A stretch of DNA of 55,057 nt, from positions 1 to 55,057 of the forward strand of contig NZ_JAPPSQ010000023.1 of the NCBI RefSeq assembly GCF_026652115.1. Reading direction: 5' to 3'. Positions within the stretch are counted from its first letter, which is position 1. Each line of letters opens with the position of its first letter. This document shows, one piece after another, positions 17,151-26,188 of this stretch. This DNA is from Algoriphagus sp. PAP.12. Its GTDB lineage: Bacteria > Bacteroidota > Bacteroidia > Cytophagales > Cyclobacteriaceae. The position numbers and the translations under genes were made by a program. The notes beneath the pieces are model-generated. The model was given only the letters and a program-made list of their open reading frames with translations. It did not search any database and was not told where the DNA came from.

Positions 17151-17771
17151 TTATTTATAATCCTCAAGAACGAGTTTTTCCTGGCAGAATTCAAACTCTC
17201 GAGGCTCGTTGGAGCAAATCATAAGAATTTGATCTTTGGTGTATTTTTCCACCAAATCTAAATACCAGCTAACGCCTTTTTTATCCAAGTTCGTTGTTGG
17301 CTCATCCAAAAAAACGATCGATACATCTGAAAAAAGAGAAAGGCCGAGTTTTACTCGTTGCTTCATTCCGGAAGAGAACTGAGAAACCAATTTATTTCTA
17401 TGATCACTCAAATACAGAATTTCCAACATTTCAGAAATGTCTAATCCCTGTTTTGGGGATTTGAATTTGAAATGAAAATCTAGTAATTCTTCGAGGGTAA
17501 ATTCTTCAGGTAATTCCAAATAGGGGGCAGCAATGGTTAATTGCTTGAACCAATCTGTGTCTGGGATCTCTGCTCCATTCAGATTGTAAGAAACTTTGCC
17601 TGAAGACAAAGGGATGGAGCCAGCTAGGCATTTTAAAAGTGTAGACTTGCCGGAACCATTACTTCCTGTTACGGCAAGTCTATCTCCACTTTGAAGGGAG
17701 AGAGTTAGATTTTTGAAAATCCATTCGTATTGAAAACGCTTTGAAGCTTCCTCGATCTGGATTTTCAGCAT
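17151..17771 (-). CDS. ABC transporter ATP-binding protein
   Basis: 206 residues, a single nucleotide-binding domain: Walker A GSNGSGKST near 37-45, signature FSSGMKQR near 137, Walker B VFLDEPT near 155. No permease gene is adjacent. The start is 2 bases after lpxA, so it is co-transcribed with the lipid A genes. The substrate is unknown; the short length and the sequence ALTGSNGSGKSTLL-like core resemble the CcmA-type ATPases that Bacteroidota carry next to lpxA. Confidence 0.88.
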   Translation of the reverse strand: MLKIQIEEASKRFQYEWIFKNLTLSLQSGDRLAVTGSNGSGKSTLLKCLAGSIPLSSGKVSYNLNGAEIPDTDWFKQLTIAAPYLELPEEFTLEELLDFHFKFKSPKQGLDISEMLEILYLSDHRNKLVSQFSSGMKQRVKLGLSLFSDVSIVFLDEPTTNLDKKGVSWYLDLVEKYTKDQILMICSNEPREFEFCQEKLVLEDYK

Positions 17772-17773
17772 GA

Positions 17774-18553
17774 TTAATTGAAATAACCTTTCATCACACC
17801 TCTTTCAGAAGAGCGGATGAAGTTTAGGATTTCGTCTCTTTCTTTGGTAGCAGGAAGGTTTACTTCGATTTCTTCCAATGCCTTGCTGTTATTTAAGCTA
17901 TTCAAGAAAAGATATCTGTAGACCTCCTGAATGTGTGCAATAGATTCTGAAGTGAAACCTCTTCTTCTCAATCCCAATGAATTTACGCCGGCATAGGAGA
18001 GAGGTTCTCTCGCAGCTTTTGTAAATGGAGGTACGTCTTTTCTCACCAAAGAACCACCAGATATCATGGAATGCATCCCAACTTTCACGAATTGATGAAT
18101 GGCACTAGAACCACCAACAATCGCCCAGTCGTCAATGGAAACGTGACCTGCAATCTGCACCGAGTTTGCGATGATTACATTGCTTCCGATCACACAATCA
18201 TGTGCTACGTGGACATAGGCCATCAAAAGGCAGTTGCTTCCGATTACAGTGGTTTGTTTGTCAACTGTACCTCTACTGATTGTTACACATTCTCTGATGG
18301 TGGTGTTGTCACCGATCATTACTGTGGATTCTTCACCTTGGAATTTCAAATCCTGGGGGATTCCTGAAAGGACTGATCCAGGGAAAATTTTACAGTTTTT
18401 CCCAATTCTAGCTCCTGGAAAAATTGTCACATTTGGGCCGATCCATGTATTGTCACCGATGATGACATCTCCATGAATCATGGTAAATGGATCAATATGG
18501 ACATTCTCTCCAAGTTGAGCTTTAGGGTCTACATGCGCAAGAGGGCTGATCAT
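17774..18553 (-). CDS. lpxA: Acyl-ACP--UDP-N-acetylglucosamine O-acyltransferase
   Basis: 259 residues, the normal LpxA length. A left-handed beta-helix is built from repeated [I/V]-G-x-N hexapeptides (about 10-180), with AYVHVAHDC carrying the catalytic histidine, followed by a helical C-terminal domain. First step of lipid A synthesis in the cytoplasm. It overlaps the lpxC-fabZ gene by 4 bases. Confidence 0.95.
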   Translation of the reverse strand: MISPLAHVDPKAQLGENVHIDPFTMIHGDVIIGDNTWIGPNVTIFPGARIGKNCKIFPGSVLSGIPQDLKFQGEESTVMIGDNTTIRECVTISRGTVDKQTTVIGSNCLLMAYVHVAHDCVIGSNVIIANSVQIAGHVSIDDWAIVGGSSAIHQFVKVGMHSMISGGSLVRKDVPPFTKAAREPLSYAGVNSLGLRRRGFTSESIAHIQEVYRYLFLNSLNNSKALEEIEVNLPATKERDEILNFIRSSERGVMKGYFN

Positions 18554-19959
18554 GATTCTTTACGGGTTATACTGGCTGTCATCACCGCTTCGCACACCAA
18601 GGTGTTTCCTACATAAGCTTCTCCTCTCATTTTCGCAATTCCTCTTCTGATTGGAGCCAATAGTTCACATTTAAAAATTAAGGTATCTCCTGGAAGAACC
18701 ATCTTTCTGAATTTACAGCTTTCGATACCCAAGAAATAGGTCCAGTAGTTTTCTGGATCATCCACAGTGCTCAATACTAAAATACCACCGGTTTGAGCCA
18801 TTGCTTCCACTTGTAATACACCTGGCATTACAGGATTACCAGGAAAGTGACCCAAGAAAAATGGTTCATTCATAGTAACGTTTTTCACTCCAGCCACTAC
18901 TGTATCATCAAGATAGATGATTTTATCCAATAGTTGGAAGGGGTATCTATGAGGGAGAATATTGGAAATTTGATTGATATCCATCACCGGAGGTAGCTTT
19001 GGATCATAATGTGGGATATGGGAAGCTCCCGCTTTTTCCATTGCTCTTTTTAGTTTTTTTGCAAAAGCCACATTAGCGGCATGCCCTGGCCTTGCAGCTA
19101 AAATTTGGGCCTTCAAAGGTCTACCAACCAAGGCCAAATCACCAACCACGTCTAATAGTTTATGACGAGCAGGTTCATTTCTATATCGGAGGTCTACATT
19201 ATTTAGAATTCCCTCTTTCTTGACTTCTACATGTTGCTTATTGAACATTTTAGCCAAATGAGCCAATTCCTTTTCTTCAACAACTCTGTCTACAACCACA
19301 ATTGCATTATTCAAGTCTCCACCTTTGATCAGGTTGGAGTTATACAGCATTTCTAGTTCGTGCAGAAAGCAGAAAGTTCTACAAGAGGCGATTTCGGATT
19401 TGAATTGACCAATATCCGTAATTGAAGCATGCTGGCTCCCCAAGACTGGGCTGTTGTAATCTACCATTACTGTCACTCTATAATTGTCAGTTGGTAGGGC
19501 AACCATCTCTACTTCACGAGAAGAGTCTTTGTATTGGATACTTTCCTCCACTTCGAAAAATCTCCTTAAGGCATTTTGCTCTTCAAGCCCTGCATCTTCC
19601 AAAACTTCAATAAATTGAATAGAAGAACCGTCCATAATTGGAGGCTCAGGCCCATCCAATTGAATTAAGACGTTGTCAATTTCCATTCCAACCAAAGCTG
19701 CCAATACGTGCTCCACAGTATATACTCTGGCTCCGTTTTGTTCTAAAGTTGTGCCTCTGGAAACGTCTACCACCAAATCACAATCTGCGTCAACAGTAGG
19801 GCTGCCTTCCAAATCAATTCTTTGAAACTTGATCCCATGATTGGGAGGTGCAGGTAGGAAAGTCATATTGGAAATGACTCCAGTATGAAGCCCAACTCCA
19901 GATAGCTCTACCTGTTTTTTGATGGTATGTTGTTTTACTTTCATTATTTCTTCAGCCAT
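18550..19959 (-). CDS. lpxC: Bifunctional LpxC deacetylase / FabZ dehydratase
   Basis: 469 residues: an LpxC domain (about 1-305, zinc-site histidine in TVEHVLAALVG and HKLLDVVGDLALVG) fused to FabZ (about 325-469, LPHRYPFQLLDK and GHFPGNPVMPGVLQVEA with the catalytic His and Glu). It performs the committed deacetylation of lipid A and 3-hydroxyacyl-ACP dehydration for fatty acids, two steps that compete for the same acyl pool. The fusion is a Bacteroidota trait. The start may be the second Met (residue 6), which is a usual LpxC beginning. Confidence 0.96.
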   Translation of the reverse strand: MAEEIMKVKQHTIKKQVELSGVGLHTGVISNMTFLPAPPNHGIKFQRIDLEGSPTVDADCDLVVDVSRGTTLEQNGARVYTVEHVLAALVGMEIDNVLIQLDGPEPPIMDGSSIQFIEVLEDAGLEEQNALRRFFEVEESIQYKDSSREVEMVALPTDNYRVTVMVDYNSPVLGSQHASITDIGQFKSEIASCRTFCFLHELEMLYNSNLIKGGDLNNAIVVVDRVVEEKELAHLAKMFNKQHVEVKKEGILNNVDLRYRNEPARHKLLDVVGDLALVGRPLKAQILAARPGHAANVAFAKKLKRAMEKAGASHIPHYDPKLPPVMDINQISNILPHRYPFQLLDKIIYLDDTVVAGVKNVTMNEPFFLGHFPGNPVMPGVLQVEAMAQTGGILVLSTVDDPENYWTYFLGIESCKFRKMVLPGDTLIFKCELLAPIRRGIAKMRGEAYVGNTLVCEAVMTASITRKES

Positions 19960-19981
19960 TTAAATGCTTGGGGCCGCAAAA

Positions 19982-21004
19982 TTAAGGCTTTTTTTCGAGT
20001 TCTTTAAGCCGCTTTTCGAGGTCTTCCAGATTTTTAAAAATAGAATAAGACTTTAGGAATTGCTTCAGATCCATTCCCATATATCCGAATAGGGTCTCAC
20101 CCGATTTTTTTATTGATTTTGATATGCCAGTATTCGCTCCGATAGTCGTGTTGTCAGCAATCTTGATATGGCCGACAATACCTGCTTTTCCAGCAATTAC
20201 GCAATTTTTTCCGATTTCTGTAGATCCAGAGATTCCAGATTGGGCTGCGATTACCGTGTTCTCCCCAATTATTACGTTATGAGCAATTTGAACTTGATTA
20301 TCAATCTTGGCTCCCTTTTTAATAATGGTTGAACCCATAGTGGCGCAATCCACTGTTGTGTTGGCCCCAATGGAAACATTGTCTTCAATGATTACATTTC
20401 CAATTTGAGGAATAGACTTGTAGGTCCCGTCTGCTTGTGGAGCAAAACCAAATCCATCTGAACCAATTACAGCACCCGAGTGAATTTCACAATTGGTGCC
20501 GATTTGGGTTTCAGAGTGAATTTTCGCACCTGCGTGAATTATCGTATTATCCCCGATTTTTACATTGTTTCCTACATAGGCATGGGGATGGATTTTAACA
20601 TTTTGGCCGATTTGGCAATTTTTCCCAATGTAAGAAAATGCACCTCGGTATTCATTCTCTCCAATAGTGCTGCTGGAATCCATATAGGCGGGTTCTTCCA
20701 CACCAACCAAAGCCGATTTGGTGAATTGGGCATAAGCTTCCAAAAGGGCTGTAAATCCTAGGTAAGCATCTTTTACCCGAACGATATTCGTCTTGAGCTC
20801 TTTGGAAGCCTTAAATCCTTCCGAAACGATGACAGCTGTAGCCTCAGTTTGGTAAATAAAAGGCTCGTATTTTTCATTGGAAAGAAAACTGATTCCCCCA
20901 GGTTTTCCCTCTTGGATTTTATCCAATCGAGAAACTTTTTGAGTCTCGTCTCCTTCGACTTTTCCTTCTAATAATTGGGCTAATTGTCCTAGTGTAAATT
21001 CCAT
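19982..21004 (-). CDS. lpxD: UDP-3-O-acylglucosamine N-acyltransferase
   Basis: 340 residues. An N-terminal uridine-binding region (about 1-100) precedes a hexapeptide-repeat beta-helix with QIAHNVIIGENTVIAAQ (catalytic His), and a final helix made of charged repeats (LEDLEKRLKELE). Third step of lipid A synthesis. It lies 20 bases after the HD hydrolase gene and 22 bases before lpxC-fabZ. Confidence 0.95.
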   Translation of the reverse strand: MEFTLGQLAQLLEGKVEGDETQKVSRLDKIQEGKPGGISFLSNEKYEPFIYQTEATAVIVSEGFKASKELKTNIVRVKDAYLGFTALLEAYAQFTKSALVGVEEPAYMDSSSTIGENEYRGAFSYIGKNCQIGQNVKIHPHAYVGNNVKIGDNTIIHAGAKIHSETQIGTNCEIHSGAVIGSDGFGFAPQADGTYKSIPQIGNVIIEDNVSIGANTTVDCATMGSTIIKKGAKIDNQVQIAHNVIIGENTVIAAQSGISGSTEIGKNCVIAGKAGIVGHIKIADNTTIGANTGISKSIKKSGETLFGYMGMDLKQFLKSYSIFKNLEDLEKRLKELEKKP

Positions 21005-21024
21005 ACAGCAAAAAGAATGAAAAT

Positions 21025-22248
21025 CTAAATTAGACTTTTGGCTTTACATATATAATGTTTCTCCACGATTTTACTCATCACTTTGATGTTTGGTAAATCA
21101 GCAGCTTGAGCTACATCAATCACCTTTCCAACTTTGGTGAGGATATTGATTCGATCGCGAATTAGATATCCATAATTACTTACTTTTCCCTGCGAAAAGA
21201 AATAATCCAAATCAGATTCAGGTATGCCTAGTTTGGCAATAGTTTTTTCCTTGGATTTTAAAATCTCTTCAGGAGAAAAAGGTTCACTATCTAGGCTGAT
21301 TTTGAAAAGATTCCTTGTCAAAAACATTTGAGAGATATTTCTCAAGACATAATCATCCGACTTTTTCCAAAGCTTGATAGCTCCCCAAAGGTCCAAATCA
21401 TCTAATTCTAAGAAGATTTTGAGAAGATCTGGATTCTTTTTGAAATCCTCCAAAGTCAATTCATGCCCTAGGAGATAGTCGAATTCATCAGAAATCGGGA
21501 ATTGAGCTCCTTGAGTTTTTAGATCTTTACCACGCTGAATCAAGTTGATCAGCATTTTCTCAGCACTCACGGTTGTCTTGTGGAGGTAAACTTGCCAATA
21601 CATCAATCTTCGAGCGCTTAGGAAATTCTCAATGGAATAAATCCCTTTTTCCTCAATCACTACTTGATCGTTTTTTACGTCCATCATTTTGATGATTCTG
21701 TCAGCTCCTATAGTTCCCTCAGATACTCCTGTGAAGAAACAATCTCTCTGAAGGTAATCCAGACGGTCTATGTCTAACTGGCTGGAAACCAATTGATGGA
21801 AGAATTTTCTTTCATATTGATTCTTAAAGATTCTTAAACTGAGGGATAGTTTGCCACCTAATTCCTCATTTAAGAGTTCAATAATCATAAGAGAAAGCTC
21901 TTCGTGAGGAACAGATTTTAGGAGACTATATTCCAAAGCATGGGAAAAAGGCCCATGTCCAATGTCATGAAGAAGGATTGCAATAAGTGCAGCCTCATAT
22001 TCCTCATTGCTGATTTCAGTGCCTTTGTTTCTGAGATTATCCAAAGTGATACTCATCAGGTGCATGGCACCCAAAGCATGGTGAAAACGCGTATGGAGAG
22101 CACCTGGATAGACGAAGTCTGTCAGTCCTAACTGCTTGATCCTGCGTAATCTCTGGAAGTAAGGGTGATCAATGATGGTAAAAATCAGCTCACTCGGAAT
22201 GGTGATGAAACCATAGACGGGGTCGTTGAGTATTTTCTGGCTTTTCAA
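21025..22248 (-). CDS. HD-domain phosphohydrolase (dGTPase-like)
   Basis: 407 residues. The first 200 hold an HD metal-binding domain: TRFHHALGAMHL, LLHDIGHGPFSHALE near 90-104, and SSQLDIDRLDYLQRD, the pattern shared with dNTP triphosphohydrolases and SAMHD1-like proteins. The rest is helical. The substrate is not known; a deoxynucleotide triphosphate is possible. First gene of the lpxD-lpxC/fabZ-lpxA-ABC operon, as in many Bacteroidota genomes. Confidence 0.9.
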   Translation of the reverse strand: MKSQKILNDPVYGFITIPSELIFTIIDHPYFQRLRRIKQLGLTDFVYPGALHTRFHHALGAMHLMSITLDNLRNKGTEISNEEYEAALIAILLHDIGHGPFSHALEYSLLKSVPHEELSLMIIELLNEELGGKLSLSLRIFKNQYERKFFHQLVSSQLDIDRLDYLQRDCFFTGVSEGTIGADRIIKMMDVKNDQVVIEEKGIYSIENFLSARRLMYWQVYLHKTTVSAEKMLINLIQRGKDLKTQGAQFPISDEFDYLLGHELTLEDFKKNPDLLKIFLELDDLDLWGAIKLWKKSDDYVLRNISQMFLTRNLFKISLDSEPFSPEEILKSKEKTIAKLGIPESDLDYFFSQGKVSNYGYLIRDRINILTKVGKVIDVAQAADLPNIKVMSKIVEKHYICKAKSLI

Positions 22249-22258
22249 GGAGGCCTCT

Positions 22259-22288
22259 TTTGTTTACCCAAAAGTAATTATAATTTTA
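22259..22288. promoter_or_regulatory. Overlapping divergent promoters of porX and the HD/lpx operon
   Basis: Plus strand: TTTG (22259-22262), 18 bases, TAATTTTA (22281-22288, 7 of 8) ahead of porX. Minus strand: TACTTTTG (22276 down to 22269, perfect -7 element) 20 bases before the HD gene start. The two overlap, so the two operons may compete for polymerase. Confidence 0.5.
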
Positions 22289-22308
22289 AAAGAAACGGAA
22301 TCATAACA

Positions 22309-23862
22309 ATGCAAAACCCACAGATCCTTTGGGCAGACGATGAAATCGACCTCCTCAAACCACATATTCTTTTTTTGCAGCAAAAAGGCTACGATATAGC
22401 TACTGTCAACTCTGGTGTAGATGCAATCGAGGAAGTTGAGAAAAATAATTTTGATGTCATTTTTCTAGATGAAATGATGCCAGGAATGACAGGCTTGGAA
22501 ACTTTGCAGCAAATCAAGCAAATCAAGCCTCAAATTCCTGTGGTGATGATTACCAAAAGTGAGGAAGAGCATATCATGAATGATGCGATCGGAGGAAAGA
22601 TTGCCGACTATCTGATCAAACCTCTCAATCCAAGTCAGATTTGGCTTTCTGTCAAAAAGATTCTTCAAAATCGCCAATTGATAGACGAAAAGACTACGCT
22701 CAATTACCAACAGGAATTTATGAATATCAGCATGGCCTTTGGAGATGCTGAGGATCATGAAGACTGGGCCAATATTTATAAAAAACTCACCTATTGGGAG
22801 CTCCAGATCGATTCGACTGAGAATAAAAATATGTTGGAGGTTTTAGAGTCCCAAAAAACTGAAGCCAATTCCTCTTTTGCTAGGTTCGTCAAGGACAATT
22901 ATCTGGATTGGATGCAAGAGAAGAATCAAGAAAAGCCCTTGCTTTCCTATCAGGTGATGAAAAAGAAGGTTTTTCCAAAGATGCGAGAAGGGAAGCCACT
23001 TTTCTTCATCGTGATAGATAATCTAAGATTAGATCAATGGGAAGAGATCGAAAGCTTGGTTTCTCCCTATTTCAATATTCAAGAGAAACAGACCTATTAT
23101 AGTATTCTACCGACCACCACTGCTTTTGCCAGAAATGCCTTGTTCAGTGGGATGATGCCAATGGACATGGCTCGGTTTTATCCGAATTTCTGGGAAGATG
23201 AGGATTCGGATGAGGGAAAAAATAATTTTGAGGAGGATTGGATCCGAATCAACATGGAGAAAAATCGAATCGCTGGAAAATTCACATACCATAAAATTCT
23301 TCAGGCAAACCAAGGGAAAGCGGCTTTAGATCAATTTCACGCCATGCTCCAAAATGAGCTGAATGTATTGGTTTATAACTTTGTAGATATGGTTTCCCAT
23401 GCCCGAACCGATATGAAAATGATCCGTGAATTGGCTCCGGATGAATCTGCCTATCGTTCTTTGACCAAAAGTTGGTTTGAGCATAGTAGTTTGTTCGATT
23501 TGCTCAAAAAGATCCAAAGTGCAGAAGCAGATGTGATTATCACTACAGATCATGGGACAAAGCGAGTGAATAAGCCTTACAGAATTATCGGAGATAAAAA
23601 TGTGACAACGAATTTGAGATATAAGCAAGGGAAGAATTTGAATTTCGAAGCGGGGAAAGTTTTTGAAATCAGAAAACCTGAAGATGCCAAACTGCCAAAA
23701 TTGAATGTTTCTTCTAGCTACGTTTTTGCTGTGGAGGATTATTTCTTCGCGTATCCCAATAATTACAATTACTATGTCAACTATTACAAGGATACTTTTC
23801 AGCATGGAGGTGTATCTTTGGAGGAAATGATCATACCGATCGTTCACCTTACTTCAAAATAG
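22309..23862 (+). CDS. porX: PorX, response regulator with PglZ domain (type IX secretion control)
   Basis: 517 residues from the ATG at 22309. The open frame reaches to 22165, but that start would overlap the divergent HD gene and add a tail unlike any receiver. Residues 1-120 are a CheY-like receiver (WADDEID acidic pocket, FLDEMMPGMTG phosphorylation Asp near 53, Lys in LIKPLNPSQ). After a helical linker, about 215-510 form a PglZ alkaline-phosphatase-like domain with IDNLRLDQW, TTTAFARNALFSG and ITTDHGTKR metal/nucleophile motifs. In Porphyromonas PorX works with the kinase PorY to control type IX secretion genes and has phosphodiesterase activity. No porY is adjacent. Confidence 0.93.
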   Translation: MQNPQILWADDEIDLLKPHILFLQQKGYDIATVNSGVDAIEEVEKNNFDVIFLDEMMPGMTGLETLQQIKQIKPQIPVVMITKSEEEHIMNDAIGGKIADYLIKPLNPSQIWLSVKKILQNRQLIDEKTTLNYQQEFMNISMAFGDAEDHEDWANIYKKLTYWELQIDSTENKNMLEVLESQKTEANSSFARFVKDNYLDWMQEKNQEKPLLSYQVMKKKVFPKMREGKPLFFIVIDNLRLDQWEEIESLVSPYFNIQEKQTYYSILPTTTAFARNALFSGMMPMDMARFYPNFWEDEDSDEGKNNFEEDWIRINMEKNRIAGKFTYHKILQANQGKAALDQFHAMLQNELNVLVYNFVDMVSHARTDMKMIRELAPDESAYRSLTKSWFEHSSLFDLLKKIQSAEADVIITTDHGTKRVNKPYRIIGDKNVTTNLRYKQGKNLNFEAGKVFEIRKPEDAKLPKLNVSSSYVFAVEDYFFAYPNNYNYYVNYYKDTFQHGGVSLEEMIIPIVHLTSK

Positions 23863-23870
23863 TCAGCTTG

Positions 23871-24302
23871 GTGCTTAGTAGAATATATGAAATGTCGGAA
23901 CTTGGATCTGTTGCCGATTGGGTATTTACCCATGTAGGAGATGAGAAAATCTGGGTTTTTCAAGGCGAAATGGGAGCTGGTAAAACTACCCTAATCAAAG
24001 CTCTCGGTGAAAAAATGGGTGTGATTGATCCCATGAGCAGTCCAACTTTTGGGATTGTTAATCAATATGAGACTGATAAAGGTGAGAGAATTTACCATTT
24101 TGACTTTTATAGACTTGATGATCCAGCTGAGGCATTGGAAATTGGAATAGAGGAGTATTTCTATGGTGGGGATTATTGTTGGATGGAATGGGCTGAAAAT
24201 TTAGGAGGATTGATCCCCGATCAATTTTTATTGGTAAAAATTGAGTATAATACTGCCTCAAGTAGAAAAATTACACTTCAACTAATTGAGGATGTCCACT
24301 GA
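23871..24302 (+). CDS. tsaE: TsaE, tRNA threonylcarbamoyladenosine biosynthesis ATPase
   Basis: 143 residues. P-loop GEMGAGKTT near 32-40, SSPTFGIVNQY and YHFDFYRL are TsaE signatures; WMEWAENL follows. TsaE drives TsaB/TsaD in making t6A37 of ANN-decoding tRNAs. The start is uncertain: TTG 23868, GTG 23871 and ATG 23892 are in frame; GTG keeps the usual N-terminal length. It follows porX by 8 bases and its end overlaps ald. Confidence 0.92.
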   Translation: MLSRIYEMSELGSVADWVFTHVGDEKIWVFQGEMGAGKTTLIKALGEKMGVIDPMSSPTFGIVNQYETDKGERIYHFDFYRLDDPAEALEIGIEEYFYGGDYCWMEWAENLGGLIPDQFLLVKIEYNTASSRKITLQLIEDVH

Positions 24303-25503
24303 GATGAAAGATATAGCTGCTGTTGGGCTGATTCCTAAAGAATCTCCAGTCAAAGTAAAAAAAGACGGAAAACAATTAAGTATTGGAATTCCCAAAGAGA
24401 AATCATCAGAGGAAAAGCGAGTTGTATTGACTCCAGAGGCGGTAGGATTGTTGACTAACAATGGAATGCACGTGATCGTGGAAACAGGAGCCGGTGTTGC
24501 TTCCAAGTTTTCAGATCAAGATTATTCAGACGCAGGAGCCAAGGTAGTTTATTCCTCCAAGGAATCCTTTGAAGTCGATTTGGTCTTGAAAGTAGATGCT
24601 CCAACCATTGAAGAAATCGGCTTTATGCAGTTGGGAGCATGTTTGATTTCAGCTTTGCAAATCGGGAATCAAAGTAAAGAGCTGATTCAAGCTTTGAATG
24701 CAAAAAAGATCACCGCAGTAGCTTTTGAATACTTAGAAGATAAAGTAGGTGGGATGCCAGTCGTTCGTGCAATGTCTGAAATTGCTGGTAGTACTGTGAT
24801 GTTGATTGCTTCAGAATATCTTTCCTCAGTTAATGACGGAAAAGGGCTGATCATGGGAGGCGTAACCGGTGTTCCTCCAACCCAAGTGGTCATCATCGGC
24901 GCAGGAACAGTAGCTGAATATGCAGCTAGAACAGCCCTAGGACTTGGAGCGAATATCAAAGTTTTTGACAATCACATTTACAAACTCCGTAGACTAAAGC
25001 AATTACTTGGTCAACAAGTTTATACTTCTACAATTGACAATTTGACTTTGACACAGGCTTTATCTGAGGCAGATGTTGTAATTGGGGCCCTCAGGGCTGA
25101 AAAGGGAAGGAATAAAATTGTAGTAAGTGAAGAAATGGTGGCCAATATGATGCATGGAAGTATCATAATTGACGTTGGGATTGACCAGGGAGGTTGTATT
25201 GAGACAGCTAGTTTGACTACTCATAGTGAACCCACTTTCACAGTTCATGATGTGATTCATTATTGCGTTCCCAATATAGCTTCTAGGGTTTCTAGAACAG
25301 CTTCCTATTCTTTGAGTAATATTTTTACCCCAATTGTCCTTCAAATGTCAGATTTGGGAGGTCCAGAAGAAATGATTTTTAATTACCGATGGTTCTTGAG
25401 AGGCGTCTACACTTATCGTGGTAGCCTAACCAATGCCTATTTAGCAAGGAAGTTTGATCTTACTCACAAGGAATTACAATTACTCCTAGCTGCCAGATAT
25501 TGA
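24292..25503 (+). CDS. ald: Alanine dehydrogenase
   Basis: 403 residues from the ATG at 24292, which overlaps the tsaE stop by 11 bases. The in-frame TTG at 24286 is less likely. N-terminal AlaDh/PNT domain (IGIPKEKSSEEKRVVLTPEAV), a Rossmann fold with IIGAGTVAEYAART near 202, and HDVIHYCVPNIASRVSRTAS as in Bacteroidota Ald. It interconverts alanine and pyruvate with NAD. A transhydrogenase alpha-like role is less likely because no PntB is near. Confidence 0.88.
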   Translation: MSTEMKDIAAVGLIPKESPVKVKKDGKQLSIGIPKEKSSEEKRVVLTPEAVGLLTNNGMHVIVETGAGVASKFSDQDYSDAGAKVVYSSKESFEVDLVLKVDAPTIEEIGFMQLGACLISALQIGNQSKELIQALNAKKITAVAFEYLEDKVGGMPVVRAMSEIAGSTVMLIASEYLSSVNDGKGLIMGGVTGVPPTQVVIIGAGTVAEYAARTALGLGANIKVFDNHIYKLRRLKQLLGQQVYTSTIDNLTLTQALSEADVVIGALRAEKGRNKIVVSEEMVANMMHGSIIIDVGIDQGGCIETASLTTHSEPTFTVHDVIHYCVPNIASRVSRTASYSLSNIFTPIVLQMSDLGGPEEMIFNYRWFLRGVYTYRGSLTNAYLARKFDLTHKELQLLLAARY

Positions 25504-25509
25504 TTTGCC

Positions 25510-25983
25510 TTAAGAAAGAAGGTTTTGTCTTAACAAGAATTCTAATTGATCATTTGCTTTGATCAATGACTGTGTCAAACGTTCGTTTTCCTTACGAAGT
25601 GTATATACTTCAAACGCATTTTTAATAACTGTTCTCAAATAATCTTCTTCCCAAGGTTTGGTGAGATAATGATATACTTGACCTTTATTAATAGCATCAA
25701 TTACAGCTTGGATATCTGTATATCCAGTCAATAAAACTCTAATTGGATTTGGGTGAATGGGGATGATTGATTCAAGAAATTCGACACCAGTTTGCTCAGG
25801 CATTCTTTGGTCAGTAATAATGATGTCTATCTCTTCTTTTTCTAGGACCTCTCTTCCTTCTTTCGCTGAAATAGCAAGGAAAATTTTAAAATCACGGCGA
25901 AAAGTAGCCTTGAATGCCTGAAGATTATTTTCTTCATCATCCACGTATAAAATTCTTATTTTTTCTTCAGACTTCTTTTCCAT
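25510..25983 (-). CDS. Stand-alone receiver (REC) protein with C-terminal coiled coil
   Basis: 157 residues. A complete receiver (acidic pair in YVDDEEN near 15, phosphorylation Asp in ITDQRMPEQTG near 57, Thr in LLTGYTD, Lys in LTKPWEED) followed by a short heptad-like tail with KENERLTQSL; no output domain. The receiver is a close sister of that in the REC-kinase protein at 31245: both share YxDDExNNLxxFxATxRxDFKIF and ITDQ/IADQRMP. It diverges from the E1/nitroreductase operon across a 205-base region. It probably carries or drains phosphate in that pathway by protein-protein contact. Confidence 0.88.
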   Translation of the reverse strand: MEKKSEEKIRILYVDDEENNLQAFKATFRRDFKIFLAISAKEGREVLEKEEIDIIITDQRMPEQTGVEFLESIIPIHPNPIRVLLTGYTDIQAVIDAINKGQVYHYLTKPWEEDYLRTVIKNAFEVYTLRKENERLTQSLIKANDQLEFLLRQNLLS

Positions 25984-26048
25984 TAACTATCCAAACTAAT
26001 ATGGTATGTGAAATTAGTTCTAAATAATTGTATTTTTTTATCAAAACC

Positions 26049-26061
26049 AAACAATTTGTTT
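26049..26061. promoter_or_regulatory. Small palindrome in the divergent regulatory region
   Basis: AAACAA-T-TTGTTT, a 13-base palindrome about midway between the receiver gene and the operon start. A candidate regulator site shared by both directions; low certainty in such AT-rich DNA. Confidence 0.3.
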
Positions 26062-26122
26062 CATGTATTTAATCAATAGCGCATTAGATTTTTCAATGAA
26101 TTAGAATAAATAATTGATACAA

Positions 26123-26144
26123 TTGATTTGACATATAAAATCAA
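26123..26144. promoter_or_regulatory. Candidate operator overlapping the operon promoter
   Basis: Inverted repeat TTGATTT (26123-26129), 8 bases, AAATCAA (26138-26144). A second AATTGAT lies one step upstream (26112-26118). The left arm overlaps the -33 TTTG, so a bound dimer would affect polymerase. Confidence 0.45.
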
Positions 26145-26156
26145 AAACTAACTTTA
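26127..26156 (+). promoter_or_regulatory. Promoter of the E1/nitroreductase signalling operon
   Basis: TTTG (26127-26130), 18-base spacer, TAACTTTA (26149-26156, 7 of 8 to TAnnTTTG). The spacing is the same as proposed for porX. It lies 32 bases before the ATG. Confidence 0.5.
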
Positions 26157-26188
26157 CCTATCGTCACCTTTACCCTTTCTTACCAAAA

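Noticed and set aside
22165..22308. In-frame extension of porX upstream of 22309
   Set aside because: It runs antisense over the start of the HD gene. The receiver domain begins right at 22309.
23326..23847. 173-codon open frame antisense to porX
   Set aside because: Low-complexity Ile/His-rich translation without motifs; a shadow of porX codon use.
26063..26104. 13-codon frame in the divergent regulatory region, considered as a peptide precursor for the E1 enzyme
   Set aside because: Starts at a chance ATG in AT-rich DNA, has no leader/core pattern and lies upstream of the promoter.
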